Assembly: GCF_045207655.1 (NCBI RefSeq)
Contig: NZ_CP108784.1
Coordinates: 1,178,001-1,242,000, forward strand
From: Embleya sp045207655
Lineage (GTDB): Bacteria > Actinomycetota > Actinomycetes > Streptomycetales > Streptomycetaceae
Direction: 5' to 3'
Length of the DNA: 64,000 nt
The position numbers and the translations under genes are program-made. Each line of letters opens with the position of its first letter. The stretch's first letter is position 1. The notes under the pieces were generated by a model. It had not been told where the DNA came from and did not search any database. It saw nothing but the letters and a program-made list of their open reading frames with translations. Of the stretch, positions 44,153 through 52,358 are shown piece after piece.

Positions 44153-44959
44153 ATGAAATACGTGCACATCGAGCGCCCCGAGCCCCACGTCGCGATCGTC
44201 CGCCTGGCCCGGCCGGACCGACTCAACGCGCTCTCCGCGACCATGGTGGCCGATCTCAAGGCCGCCTTCGCCACGCTGCACCGCGAACGCGGCCCGCGGG
44301 CGATCGTGCTGACCGGCGAGGGACGCGGCTTCTGCTCCGGCGCCGACCTCTCCGGCGACCCCGACCACGCGCCGGACGCCGAGGGCCGCGGCCCGGTCGG
44401 ACACGTCTACCGCTCGCAGGAGCACCTGTCCGAACTGATCCTGGCCGTCCACGAATGCGAGAAGCCGGTGATCGCCGCCGTACACGGCGCGGCCGTCGGC
44501 GGCGGCCTGGCCCTCGCACTGGCCTGCGACCTGCGCGTCGCGGACGAGAGCGCGCGCTTCGGCTCGGTGTTCATCAAGGTCGGCCTCTCCTCCGCCGACG
44601 TGGGCACCAGCTACCTGCTCCCGCGCCTGGTCGGCCCCACCCGGGCGGCCGAACTGATGCTCACCGGACGCCACTTCGACGCCGCCGAGGCGTACTCCTG
44701 GGGCCTGCTCAACGCCCGCGTACCCGCCGGCGAACACCTGCCCGCCGCCCTGGAGCTGGCCCGCTCGATCGCCACCAACAGCGAATACGGTGTATGGATG
44801 ACCAAGAAGGGCCTGTGGTCCGGGATCGGCGCGACCTCGCTGCGCCAGCAGATCGAACTGGAGAACCGCACCCAGGTGCTGGGCACCTTCACCGGCAACA
44901 TGGCCGAGGCCGCCGTCGCCTTCCGCGAACGCCGAACCCCCACCTGGCGGGACATGTGA
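44153..44959 (+). CDS. Enoyl-CoA hydratase/isomerase (crotonase) family protein
   Basis: A 268-residue crotonase-fold enzyme. The oxyanion-hole segments are GFCSGADLSG (about residues 61-70) and HGAAVGGGLALALACDLRVA. The catalytic loop reads VFIKVGLSSADVGTSYLLPR, with an Asp where classical hydratases have Glu164, as in EchA12-like and carnitinyl-CoA relatives. The first catalytic Glu position after GGG is Leu. Simple enoyl hydration is therefore doubtful and isomerase-, hydrolase- or dehydratase-type chemistry is possible. A CoA transferase follows 560 bases later. Confidence 0.85.
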   Translation: MKYVHIERPEPHVAIVRLARPDRLNALSATMVADLKAAFATLHRERGPRAIVLTGEGRGFCSGADLSGDPDHAPDAEGRGPVGHVYRSQEHLSELILAVHECEKPVIAAVHGAAVGGGLALALACDLRVADESARFGSVFIKVGLSSADVGTSYLLPRLVGPTRAAELMLTGRHFDAAEAYSWGLLNARVPAGEHLPAALELARSIATNSEYGVWMTKKGLWSGIGATSLRQQIELENRTQVLGTFTGNMAEAAVAFRERRTPTWRDM

Positions 44960-44970
44960 AAGCCCCGCGC

Positions 44971-45324
44971 TCACCCGCCGATCGGCTCCGGCCCGGGCCA
45001 CCGGAACAACCGCCCCGCCTCGGCCGCGTGCTCGCCCGGATTCGCCGCCAACCGGACCTCCTCGATCGGATTCCCGTGCGCGTCGCGACCCTGGACCCGA
45101 GTCAGGTAGCCCGCCGCCGCCAACTCGTCGAGATAGCCCGCGATCGACTCCGGACTCTCCCCCGGCCGCGACCCCAGCGCCCGCGGCTCCGGCCGGGCAC
45201 CGTCCGGCAACAACAGCAGATAGACCGCGAGGCCGCGCGCCCGCACACTCAGCCGGGCGTCCTTCAGAAGCGCGTCGTCGGACCCGAGCCCCGACCCGCC
45301 GTCCTCGCCCCAGATGCGCCTCAT
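44971..45324 (-). CDS. Small winged-helix protein
   Basis: A 117-residue protein. The central stretch KDARLSVRARGLAVYLLLLP, then IAGYLDELAAAGYLTRVQGR, has the form of the helix-turn-helix domain found in small actinobacterial replication- or conjugation-associated regulators, where LS..ARG...YLLS.PDG precedes the recognition region. ATG 45324 is favoured; an in-frame TTG/GTG extension upstream lacks family character. It converges on the crotonase gene and is divergent from the CoA transferase. Target unknown. Confidence 0.6.
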   Translation of the reverse strand: MRRIWGEDGGSGLGSDDALLKDARLSVRARGLAVYLLLLPDGARPEPRALGSRPGESPESIAGYLDELAAAGYLTRVQGRDAHGNPIEEVRLAANPGEHAAEAGRLFRWPGPEPIGG

Positions 45325-45524
45325 GGCCTCAGTCTCGATCACGACCGCGCCCGGCAGGGCAAACCGCACAACCCCTACACAAACGAGTGACCAATCGTTT
45401 GCCCGGGCGCCCACGGTGCGGACCCGGGCACGCTGGGAGACCGCCGACCCGATAGTTTCCGCTCGGGGCCATCTCGAACAGGTGATCCCGACGGCTGCGG
45501 AGTTCCGAGAACTGTGAGGCTTCG

Positions 45525-46898
45525 ATGCGTACCACCCCCGCGCAGCTCCTCGACCAAGCCTGGCGCGCCCTCGGCGGCGACCCCGCCGACCGCGCGCACA
45601 TCGCCTTCACCGGCCCCGACCACACGCTGTCCTCCGCGCTCCCGGTGACCGCGATCGCCCAGGCCACGATCGGCGCCGTCGCGCTCGCCGCCCGCGAACT
45701 CGGCGCCGCCCGCGGCGGATCCGTCCCGGCACCGGTGGCGCTGGACAGCCGGGCCGCGGCCATGGCGATGAGCAGCGACCGGCACCTGCGCCTGGCCGGC
45801 GAACCGCTGGTGTCGATGCATCCGCTCTCCCGCTTCCACCGCAGCGCCGACGGCTGGGTGCGCCTGCACGGCAACTACCCGCACCACCGCGCCGCGGCGT
45901 TCGCCGCACTGGGCGTCGAGACGGTGGACGACGCGATCGAGGCCCTGGCCCGGCTCACCGGCACCGAGATCGAGGAACTACTCGCCGCGCACGGCGCGTT
46001 GGGCTTCGCCGTCCGCGAGGGCGACGCCTGGGCCGCACACCCCCAGGGCGCCGGTGTCGCCGCCTCGCCGCCGCTCGACCTCACCCGCACCGCCGCCGGC
46101 GACCCGTGGTGCCCCACACCCGATGCCGCACCCGCCGCCGGTGTGCGGATCCTGGACCTGACCCGGGTACTCGCCGGCCCCACCGGCACCCGCACCCTCG
46201 CCCACCTGGGCGCCGACGTCCTGCGCGTGGACTCCCCGCACTTGCCGGAGAATCCCGGCGAGTACTGGGACAACGCGTTCGGCAAACGCTCCACCCTGCT
46301 GGACCTGCGCGACCGGGCCGACCGGGCCCGCTTCGACGAACTGCTCGCCGACGCCGACGTGTTGATCACCGGATACCGCAGCGACGCGATGGCCGCCCTG
46401 GGCCTGGACCACGACACGCTCGGCGCCCGCCGGCCCGGGCTGATCACCGTCGCGTTCAACGCGTGGGGCCCCGGGCCGTGGGCGAACCGGCGCGGCTTCG
46501 ACAGCCTGGTCCAAGGCGCGTGCGGGATCGCCCGGATCGAGGCGGGCGGGCGGGTGGAACCGGGCGCGCTGCCGACCCAGGCACTGGACCGGGCCACCGG
46601 GTACCTGCTCGCCGCGGCCGTCCTGCGCGCCCTGACGCTGCGTATGGCCGACCACCGGGGCAGCAGGATCGACCTCGCGTTGGCCCGCACCGCGACCTGG
46701 CTGACCGCCGCCTACGCGCCCGGCGAGCCGGAGGTCGCCGAGCCCTTCGACCCGACCCCATACCTGACCGCCACCGACACGGCCCTGGGCCTACTCACTC
46801 ACGTGGCACCGCCGTTCGAGCTGCCCGGGCTGCCCGCCGCGTGGACCCGTCCACCGACCCCCTGGGGCTCCGACGAACCGGTGTGGCGGACCGCCTGA
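45525..46898 (+). CDS. CaiB/BaiF-type CoA transferase, long actinobacterial form
   Basis: A 457-residue class III CoA-transferase family protein. The standard CaiB opening (GVRILDLTRVLAGPTGTRTL then LGADVLRVDSPHLPENPG) appears only at about residue 205. The catalytic Asp lies in ALDRATGYLLAAAVLRAL. The 200 residues before it (MHPLSRFHRSADGWVRLHGN, then AHGALGFAVREGDAWAAHPQG) look like the part that in CaiB comes after this core. The order appears permuted, as in other actinobacterial members that I recall. The acyl-CoA pair is unknown. It may cooperate with the crotonase upstream. Confidence 0.82.
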   Translation: MRTTPAQLLDQAWRALGGDPADRAHIAFTGPDHTLSSALPVTAIAQATIGAVALAARELGAARGGSVPAPVALDSRAAAMAMSSDRHLRLAGEPLVSMHPLSRFHRSADGWVRLHGNYPHHRAAAFAALGVETVDDAIEALARLTGTEIEELLAAHGALGFAVREGDAWAAHPQGAGVAASPPLDLTRTAAGDPWCPTPDAAPAAGVRILDLTRVLAGPTGTRTLAHLGADVLRVDSPHLPENPGEYWDNAFGKRSTLLDLRDRADRARFDELLADADVLITGYRSDAMAALGLDHDTLGARRPGLITVAFNAWGPGPWANRRGFDSLVQGACGIARIEAGGRVEPGALPTQALDRATGYLLAAAVLRALTLRMADHRGSRIDLALARTATWLTAAYAPGEPEVAEPFDPTPYLTATDTALGLLTHVAPPFELPGLPAAWTRPPTPWGSDEPVWRTA

Positions 46899-47121
46899 TC
46901 CCACCCGGCGCACCCGGCGGCCCACCGCACGGCGAACTCCCCCACCCGACACCGGCGAACCATCCGACCCATCGTCAACTCCCGTACCCATACAGTGACT
47001 TGATCGGCAAAGGCGCAGGTCGCACGGGTCCCGGTGTCAGTGCCGGATGGGATGCTTGACGCATGGGTTGAGCGCCACCGCGGTCGGTCGGCCGCGGCTC
47101 GACGCAGAGGAGGATCCCTCG

Positions 47122-47628
47122 ATGTCCACTGTCAACACCATGATCCGGCTGACCCCCGTGAAACCCGCGACCGTGCGCCGGGCCCTGACCCGGATCGACA
47201 CCAAGACCGTGCGCACCCACCCGGACGGCGTGCGGGACGGCGCGCCCGGCATCTCGCTGCGCACGCTGGCCACCCTCCAGCGCAGGCGACTGGTCCGACT
47301 CGGCGCCGAAGTGCCGCTGCGCGGGCGGAACATGGGCATCACCCGAGCCGGCCGGCAGGCGCTGATCGCGCGCGGCGCGCACCGCAAGGGCGCTTGGGCG
47401 CGGTTGTTGCGCGAGGAACTGACCTGGACCACCGCGGGCGGCGACGTGCTCGAGATCGCCGGCATGCATCCCTACCACTGCGCCAACGCCGCCGCCTGGC
47501 TCCAGCGCAACGCGTCGGCGATCCGGGCCGACGCCGAGCCGCGCCGGCGCGGCGACGCGGTCGCGTGGATCGACGACACGCCGCTGATGCGCGCGTTGGT
47601 CGCCGCCGTCGAAAGCGCGCTTCCGTAG
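47122..47628 (+). CDS. Hypothetical protein, unrecognised
   Basis: A 168-residue basic protein with a good AGAGGAGG box before its ATG. I do not recognise the family. It starts MSTVNTMIRLTPVKPATVRR and has an Arg-rich first half that could be a winged helix (LRTLATLQRRRLVRLGAEVP, then MGITRAGRQALIARGAH). A distinct second half contains DVLEIAGMHPYHCANAAAWL. A DNA-binding role is plausible from the first half. It stands alone between the CoA transferase and a convergent methyltransferase. Confidence 0.55.
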   Translation: MSTVNTMIRLTPVKPATVRRALTRIDTKTVRTHPDGVRDGAPGISLRTLATLQRRRLVRLGAEVPLRGRNMGITRAGRQALIARGAHRKGAWARLLREELTWTTAGGDVLEIAGMHPYHCANAAAWLQRNASAIRADAEPRRRGDAVAWIDDTPLMRALVAAVESALP

Positions 47629-47651
47629 CACGCACCCTTCCGGAACCCGTC

Positions 47652-47694
47652 GAGCCCGGCCCGGCCACCGCATCGGTGGTCGGGCGCCGGGCTC
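47652..47694. terminator. Large convergent terminator hairpin
   Basis: GAGCCCGGC (47652-47660) pairs with GCCGGGCTC (47686-47694), and an inner stem GGCCACC/GGTGGTC continues toward a small loop near GCATC. It lies between convergent genes ending at 47628 and 47732. Confidence 0.75.
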
Positions 47695-47731
47695 GCGTCG
47701 TGCTCGCGAACTCGGCCGCGTGCGATGTCGC

Positions 47732-48547
47732 TCAGACCTTCCGGCCGACCGCGGTGTAGATCCAGGACTGCGCCAGCCGCTCCGGCGACAGATCGGCGTC
47801 CTCCCCCGGGTGCCACAACGGCGCCTGGACCAGGCCGGGTTCGACCAGTTCCACCCCGGTCAGGAAGGACGCGATCTCGGCATACGGGCGCGGCAGCATG
47901 AACTCGGCGTCGTCGTTGATCTCCAGCACCCGCTCCGCCGCGATCGGCGGCAGGAAGTCCGACGTGGTGTGCGACGCGATCAGCACACTGCCCGAAGGCA
48001 CCGCCGCCAGCAGCCGGTTCACGATGCCCGCCGGGTCCTCGGCGTCCGAGACGTAGTGCAGAATCGCCACCAGCAGCAGCGCCACCGGGCGATCGAAGTC
48101 GATCACCTCGCCCACCTCGGGGGCGGCCAGGATCTTCTCCGGCTCGCGCACGTCGCCCATGGTGAAGGTGGTCCGACCCCGATCGGTGGCGGGCATCAGC
48201 GCGCGGGCGTGCGCGAGCACGATCGGGTCGTTGTCCACGTAGGCGACCCGGGCCGACGCGATGACCTCCTGCGCGACCTCGTGGGTGTTGCCGGGCGCCG
48301 GGATCCCGGTCCCGATGTCGAGGAACTGGTCGATGCCCTGCTCCGCCGCCCAACGCACCGCGCGAGCGAGGAAGGCCCGGTTGTCCAGCGCGGTGATCGA
48401 GGTCTGCGGGGCGACCGCGATGAACCGCTCCGCCAACGCCCGATCGACCGGATAGTTGGTCTTGCCGCCGATGTGGTAGTCGTACACACGGGCGGGATGG
48501 GGACGACTGACGTCGATCCCGATGGGCGCCCAGTCCTGCTCGGACAA
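47732..48547 (-). CDS. SAM-dependent methyltransferase, SAV2177 family (PF04672)
   Basis: A 271-residue S-adenosylmethionine-binding protein of a family highly multiplied in streptomycetes. It opens with the diagnostic IDVSRPHPARVYDYHIGGKTN (about residues 11-31), where a DxSxPxxARVYDYxLGGK pattern is conserved. The SAM site FLDIGTGIPAPGNTHEVAQ and VAYVDNDPIVLAHAR follow. The start is TTG with GGGG upstream, since an overlapping ATG is out of frame. The methyl acceptor is unknown for nearly all members. It is divergent from a STAS-domain gene (189 bases). Confidence 0.9.
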   Translation of the reverse strand: MSEQDWAPIGIDVSRPHPARVYDYHIGGKTNYPVDRALAERFIAVAPQTSITALDNRAFLARAVRWAAEQGIDQFLDIGTGIPAPGNTHEVAQEVIASARVAYVDNDPIVLAHARALMPATDRGRTTFTMGDVREPEKILAAPEVGEVIDFDRPVALLLVAILHYVSDAEDPAGIVNRLLAAVPSGSVLIASHTTSDFLPPIAAERVLEINDDAEFMLPRPYAEIASFLTGVELVEPGLVQAPLWHPGEDADLSPERLAQSWIYTAVGRKV

Positions 48548-48736
48548 CGTGTCATCCCCTCGAAGTTCGGTACCGCGTCAGCCTACGACACGCCAAACAG
48601 CCCGTTCCACAAGGGACTTGCCACGGTTTGCACCCCCACCGGGAAACCTCGACGACCCCCCGGGCGCACGAGGGTGATGAGTTTTGCCCGCCGGATCGGT
48701 CATAACCGGGTACAGCGTCGTCACAGGAGGTCGTCG

Positions 48737-49150
48737 ATGGTCGATCCGTCCGAAACAGTCACCCCGCCACCGGCCGTACTGGCCGTGTACGCGCCGCTCA
48801 CCCGCACGGACGTCCCGGGCCTGTGCGCACGCCTGCTCGCGCTCCTGCACGCGGACCGGGCCGACCCCTTCCCCTGCGACGTGAGCGCGCTCATCCACCC
48901 CGACCTGGCCGCGATCGAGGCGCTGGCCCGGCTCCAGCTCACCGCGCGCGGCGTCGGCCGGCGGATCCGCCTGCACGGCACGAGCGGCGAGCTGCGCGAC
49001 CTGCTGACCCTGACCGGCCTGGACGAGATCGTCCCGACCGGTCCGGGCAGCGGGCGCCTCCTAGGCGTCGAGTGTCGGCGGGAGGCCGAACAGCGGGAAC
49101 AGGTGCGGGACGTCGAGGAACGCGTTGAGGCCGATGATCTGCCCCTGTGA
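48737..49150 (+). CDS. STAS-domain protein overlapping the ECF sigma gene
   Basis: A 137-residue protein with AGGAGG before its ATG. The central part (FPCDVSALIHPDLAAIEALA, then GVGRRIRLHGTSGELRDLLTLTGLDEIVP) has the STAS fold seen in anti-anti-sigma factors, including the terminal LLxxxGL helix. At the position of the phosphorylated Ser of SpoIIAA there is no clear Ser, so phospho-control is doubtful. Its last 90 bases overlap the 3' end of the convergent ECF sigma gene, and the C-terminal 30 residues encoded there (EAEQREQVRDVEERVEAD) are unlike STAS. Partner switching with a sigma system is inference. Confidence 0.65.
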   Translation: MVDPSETVTPPPAVLAVYAPLTRTDVPGLCARLLALLHADRADPFPCDVSALIHPDLAAIEALARLQLTARGVGRRIRLHGTSGELRDLLTLTGLDEIVPTGPGSGRLLGVECRREAEQREQVRDVEERVEADDLPL

Positions 49151-50050
49151 CATCTCGATCACCTGCAGCGCCCACGGCTCGAAGCTGCCGCCGGGACCAC
49201 TGGGACGGTACTGGCCGAAGCCCGGCGTGCCGTTCGCCACGATCGGCACCAGCCGCGAACCGCGGCAACCACTGCCGGTGCCCAGGAACCACTCCCGAAT
49301 GTCCGCGTGCCCGCGCAGCCACAGCTCGAACGGCGGCATCGACAAGGTCGCGTCCTCGCGCAGCAGTGCGGTGAGCGAGTCCAGGTCGTAGCGCTCGAAC
49401 GCGTCCACGTAGCGAGCGAGCAGCGACTGCTGCTCCTCGTCCATCGGCCGCACCGGGTCGGTCGCGGTGACCTCGTTCTCCGCGAGCGCGGCCCGGGCGC
49501 GCTGGAGCGCGCTGTTGACCGACGCGACCGAACTGCCCAGCAGTTCGGCCACCTCGCTCGCCTTCCAGGCCAGCACCTCGCGCAGGATCAGCACCGCGCG
49601 CTGGCGCGGCGGCAGGTGCTGGAGCGCGGCCACGAAGGCCAGCCGTACGCTCTCGCGCGCGACCGCCAACTCGGCCGGGTCGGCCACGCTCGGCACGACC
49701 CGGCCGTCCGGGATCGGCTCGATCCAGGTGGCCTCGGGCCGCGCCGGCGTCAGCGCCGAGGAGGCGGGCACCGGCGAGGACAGGTCCATCGGCCGGGCCC
49801 GGCGCTCGCGCCCGTTGAGGCTGTCCAGACACACGTTGGTGGCGATCCGGTACAGCCAGGAGCGGATCGACGAGCGGCCCTCGAACCGGTCGAAGCTCTT
49901 CCAGGCCCGCACCATGGTGTCCTGGACCGCGTCCTCCGCCTCGAAGACGGAGCCCAGCATCCGGTAGCAGTAGCCGGTGAGCTCCACCCGAAACGGCTCG
50001 AAGTGCACCTCCACGACGTCGGCGCCGTCCGTTTCCACGAGATCACTCAT
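49061..50050 (-). CDS. ECF sigma factor with SnoaL-like C-terminal domain (TIGR02960 type)
   Basis: A 329-residue sigma-70 family protein. Region 2 is YCYRMLGSVFEAEDAVQDTM and SSIRSWLYRIATNVCLDSL (about residues 27-80). Region 4 is LQHLPPRQRAVLILREVLAW with SEVAELLGSSVASVNSALQ. A third domain of about 125 residues follows (QQSLLARYVDAFERYDLDSL, then MPPFELWLRGHADIREWFLG), a SnoaL-like fold that in related ECF groups replaces a separate anti-sigma as control element. It is downstream of a zinc-finger gene on the same strand and overlaps a convergent STAS gene. Confidence 0.9.
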   Translation of the reverse strand: MSDLVETDGADVVEVHFEPFRVELTGYCYRMLGSVFEAEDAVQDTMVRAWKSFDRFEGRSSIRSWLYRIATNVCLDSLNGRERRARPMDLSSPVPASSALTPARPEATWIEPIPDGRVVPSVADPAELAVARESVRLAFVAALQHLPPRQRAVLILREVLAWKASEVAELLGSSVASVNSALQRARAALAENEVTATDPVRPMDEEQQSLLARYVDAFERYDLDSLTALLREDATLSMPPFELWLRGHADIREWFLGTGSGCRGSRLVPIVANGTPGFGQYRPSGPGGSFEPWALQVIEMSQGQIIGLNAFLDVPHLFPLFGLPPTLDA

Positions 50051-50132
50051 CGGGTACTCCCACCGCTTCCGGCTGTCTCGACACGTACCGGAGTCTAGGC
50101 AGCCGCACCGACACGGGCACGTGCTCGGCGCC

Positions 50133-50456
50133 TCAGTCCACCGGAACCGCGACGAGCTCGTCCGCGTAGCACCACGCCCACTCCTCGCCGGGCTCGAACG
50201 AGCGCACCAGCGGATGGTCGGCGGCGTGCCAGTGCGCGGTCGCGTGCCGGTTCGGCGAACTGTCGCAACAGCCGATGTGACCGCAGGTCAGGCACTCCCG
50301 CAGGTGCACCCACTGGGTACCGTTCCGCAGGCAGTCCTCGCATCCCTTCGTCGACCCCGGCACCACCGTCTCCGGCAGCGTGTCCAGGTGCGCACAGGGC
50401 GCGTCCGTGGGTCGCCCGTCGCCGTCCTGGACCACCTGGTAGCGAATCCCGGCCAT
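50133..50456 (-). CDS. UBP-type zinc finger protein
   Basis: A 107-residue protein with the UBP (ZnF-UBP) ligand pattern: CAHLDTL near residue 21, CEDCLRNG, HLRECLTCGHIGCCDSS, then NRHATAHWHAADHPL. In eukaryotes this module binds the ubiquitin C-terminus; bacterial copies have no known ligand. It ends WAWCYADELVAVPVD, a common finish in actinobacterial members. It lies 82 bases upstream of the ECF sigma gene on the same strand, so the two may be co-transcribed. Confidence 0.88.
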   Translation of the reverse strand: MAGIRYQVVQDGDGRPTDAPCAHLDTLPETVVPGSTKGCEDCLRNGTQWVHLRECLTCGHIGCCDSSPNRHATAHWHAADHPLVRSFEPGEEWAWCYADELVAVPVD

Positions 50457-50659
50457 CGTCGTACTCCTCGTCGCAGCACCGCGGGCGTCACGTGTTCCGC
50501 GAGCCCGATCGATCTCCCCTTCCCTACCACGCGAGCCCGCACGCGCGCGCCGACGAAGCCGCGGCGGCGGCGGGGTTCAGCGCGGCGCGGCGCAGCGCCC
50601 GGGCGGCGGGAGCGGCGACGGCGAGGACGGCGCGCGGAAGAGGTGTGCCGGTCTTCCAC

Positions 50660-50687
50660 CTCGAGGCTACTTGTCAGTAGCCTCGAG
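50660..50687. promoter_or_regulatory. Perfect 12-bp inverted repeat before the monooxygenase
   Basis: CTCGAGGCTACT (50660-50671), spacer TGTC, then AGTAGCCTCGAG (50676-50687). It lies 33 bases before the monooxygenase GTG and reads like a TetR-type operator with a CTACT/AGTAG core. No regulator gene is adjacent. The rest of 50457-50720 shows no gene. Confidence 0.65.
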
Positions 50688-50720
50688 ATACAGCGTCCCC
50701 ATCCGGCACCGGAGGCCGCA

Positions 50721-52205
50721 GTGCACACCACACACGTTCGAGTGGCCGTGATCGGGGCGGGCTTCTCCGGCCTGGCCGCCGGCCATCGCCTTCGCCGACA
50801 CGCCGGCATCGAGGACTTCGTCATCCTCGAGCGCGCGCACGACGTCGGCGGCACCTGGCGGGACAACACGTATCCCGGCGCGGCCTGCGACGTGCCGTCC
50901 AATCTGTACTGCTTCTCGTTCGCCCCGAACCCGACCTGGTCGCACGCGTTCTCGCCGGGCGACGAGATCCAGGCGTATCTGCGCCGCTGTGCGCGCGAGT
51001 TCGGGCTGGTGCCGCATCTGCGGTTCGGCCACGAGGTGACCGCCGCGCGGTGGGACCACGACCGGGCGTGCTGGCGGCTGACCACCTCCGGCGGCGCGTA
51101 CAGCGCCGACGTGGTGATCGCCGGAGCCGGTCCGCTCACCGAGCCGGCGATGCCCGCGCTGCCGGGTCTGGCGGACTTCGGCGGACGCGTGTTCCACTCC
51201 GCCCGCTGGGACCACGAGCACGATCTGAGCGGCGAACACGTCGCGGTGGTGGGCACCGGCGCCTCCGCGATCCAGTTCGTCCCGCGGATCCAGCCGCTCG
51301 TGCACCGGCTGGACCTCTACCAGCGCACCCCGCCGTGGATCATGCCGCGCAACGACCGGCCGCTGCCGAACTGGCAGCGGTACCTGTACCGGCGGTTGCC
51401 GGTCGCGCAACGGGTGGTTCGCCAGGGCCTGTACTGGCAGCGCGAGGCCACGCTCGGCGCCTTCCTGGGACCACTCGACCGGGTCACCGCGCTGGCCACG
51501 AGACAGGCGCTGGCCCACCTGCGCCGGCAGGTCCCGGATCCGGAGCTGCGCGCCCGGCTGACCCCGGACTACCGGCTCGGGTGCAAGCGGGTCTTGTTGT
51601 CGAACGACTACTATCCGGCGCTGACCCGACCCAACGTCGAGCTGGTGACCGCCCCGATCACCGAGGTGCGCCCCGGCGGGCTGCTCACCGCCGACGGGAC
51701 CGAGCACAAGGCCGACACGATCGTCCTGGGCACCGGGTTCGAGGCCACCCGGCCGCCGATCGCGCGGGTGGTGACCGGGCGCGACGGGCGCACGCTCGCC
51801 GAGGTGTGGCGCGACGGGATGGCGGCCCATCAGGGCGCGATGGTGGCCGGCTTCCCCAATCTGTTCCTGGTGATCGGGCCGGGCACCGGGCTGGGGCACT
51901 CGTCGATGATCGTGGTGATCGAGGCGCAGGTGCGCTACGCCGTGGACGCGATCCGGCGCATGCACGACCAGGGCATCGCCGACGTCGAGGTGCTCCCCCG
52001 GGCACAGGAGGCCTACAACGCGTGGCTCGACGAGCGCATGCGCCGCACGGTGTGGGCCACCGGTGGCTGCACGAGCTGGTACATGGACGAGCGCAGCGGC
52101 CGGGTGAGCGCATTGTGGCCGGGGTCGCTGACCCGGTTCCGGCGGATCAATCGACGGTTCTCGCCGGTGGGGCACCGGGCCCGACGGTGGGATCGGATCA
52201 CGTAG
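50721..52205 (+). CDS. Flavin-containing monooxygenase (Baeyer-Villiger type)
   Basis: A 494-residue FAD/NADPH enzyme starting at GTG behind GGAGG. The FAD site is VAVIGAGFSGLAAGHRL (about residues 8-24). The GGTWRDNTYPGAACDVPSNL stretch is typical. The Baeyer-Villiger fingerprint FGGRVFHSARWDH matches FxGxxxHxxxW but with Asp after Trp where Pro is usual. The NADPH site is VAVVGTGASAIQFVP. It probably inserts oxygen next to a ketone or into an aldehyde. An SDR and an alpha/beta-hydrolase follow on the same strand, giving a plausible ketone-ester-acid route. Confidence 0.9.
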   Translation: MHTTHVRVAVIGAGFSGLAAGHRLRRHAGIEDFVILERAHDVGGTWRDNTYPGAACDVPSNLYCFSFAPNPTWSHAFSPGDEIQAYLRRCAREFGLVPHLRFGHEVTAARWDHDRACWRLTTSGGAYSADVVIAGAGPLTEPAMPALPGLADFGGRVFHSARWDHEHDLSGEHVAVVGTGASAIQFVPRIQPLVHRLDLYQRTPPWIMPRNDRPLPNWQRYLYRRLPVAQRVVRQGLYWQREATLGAFLGPLDRVTALATRQALAHLRRQVPDPELRARLTPDYRLGCKRVLLSNDYYPALTRPNVELVTAPITEVRPGGLLTADGTEHKADTIVLGTGFEATRPPIARVVTGRDGRTLAEVWRDGMAAHQGAMVAGFPNLFLVIGPGTGLGHSSMIVVIEAQVRYAVDAIRRMHDQGIADVEVLPRAQEAYNAWLDERMRRTVWATGGCTSWYMDERSGRVSALWPGSLTRFRRINRRFSPVGHRARRWDRIT

Positions 52206-52358
52206 GCCAGTTATCGGATTGTATGACTTATTCGGGCTCCGGAATCTGATGAGATGCAGGGCGGCCCCGGCAGGCGGGGTCGGCCGGGCCGGTGGTTCCG
52301 GTTGGTTCGGGCGATGCGAACGTTCCGGTGGTTCGAGCGGTACGGACAGGGAGTGCGT

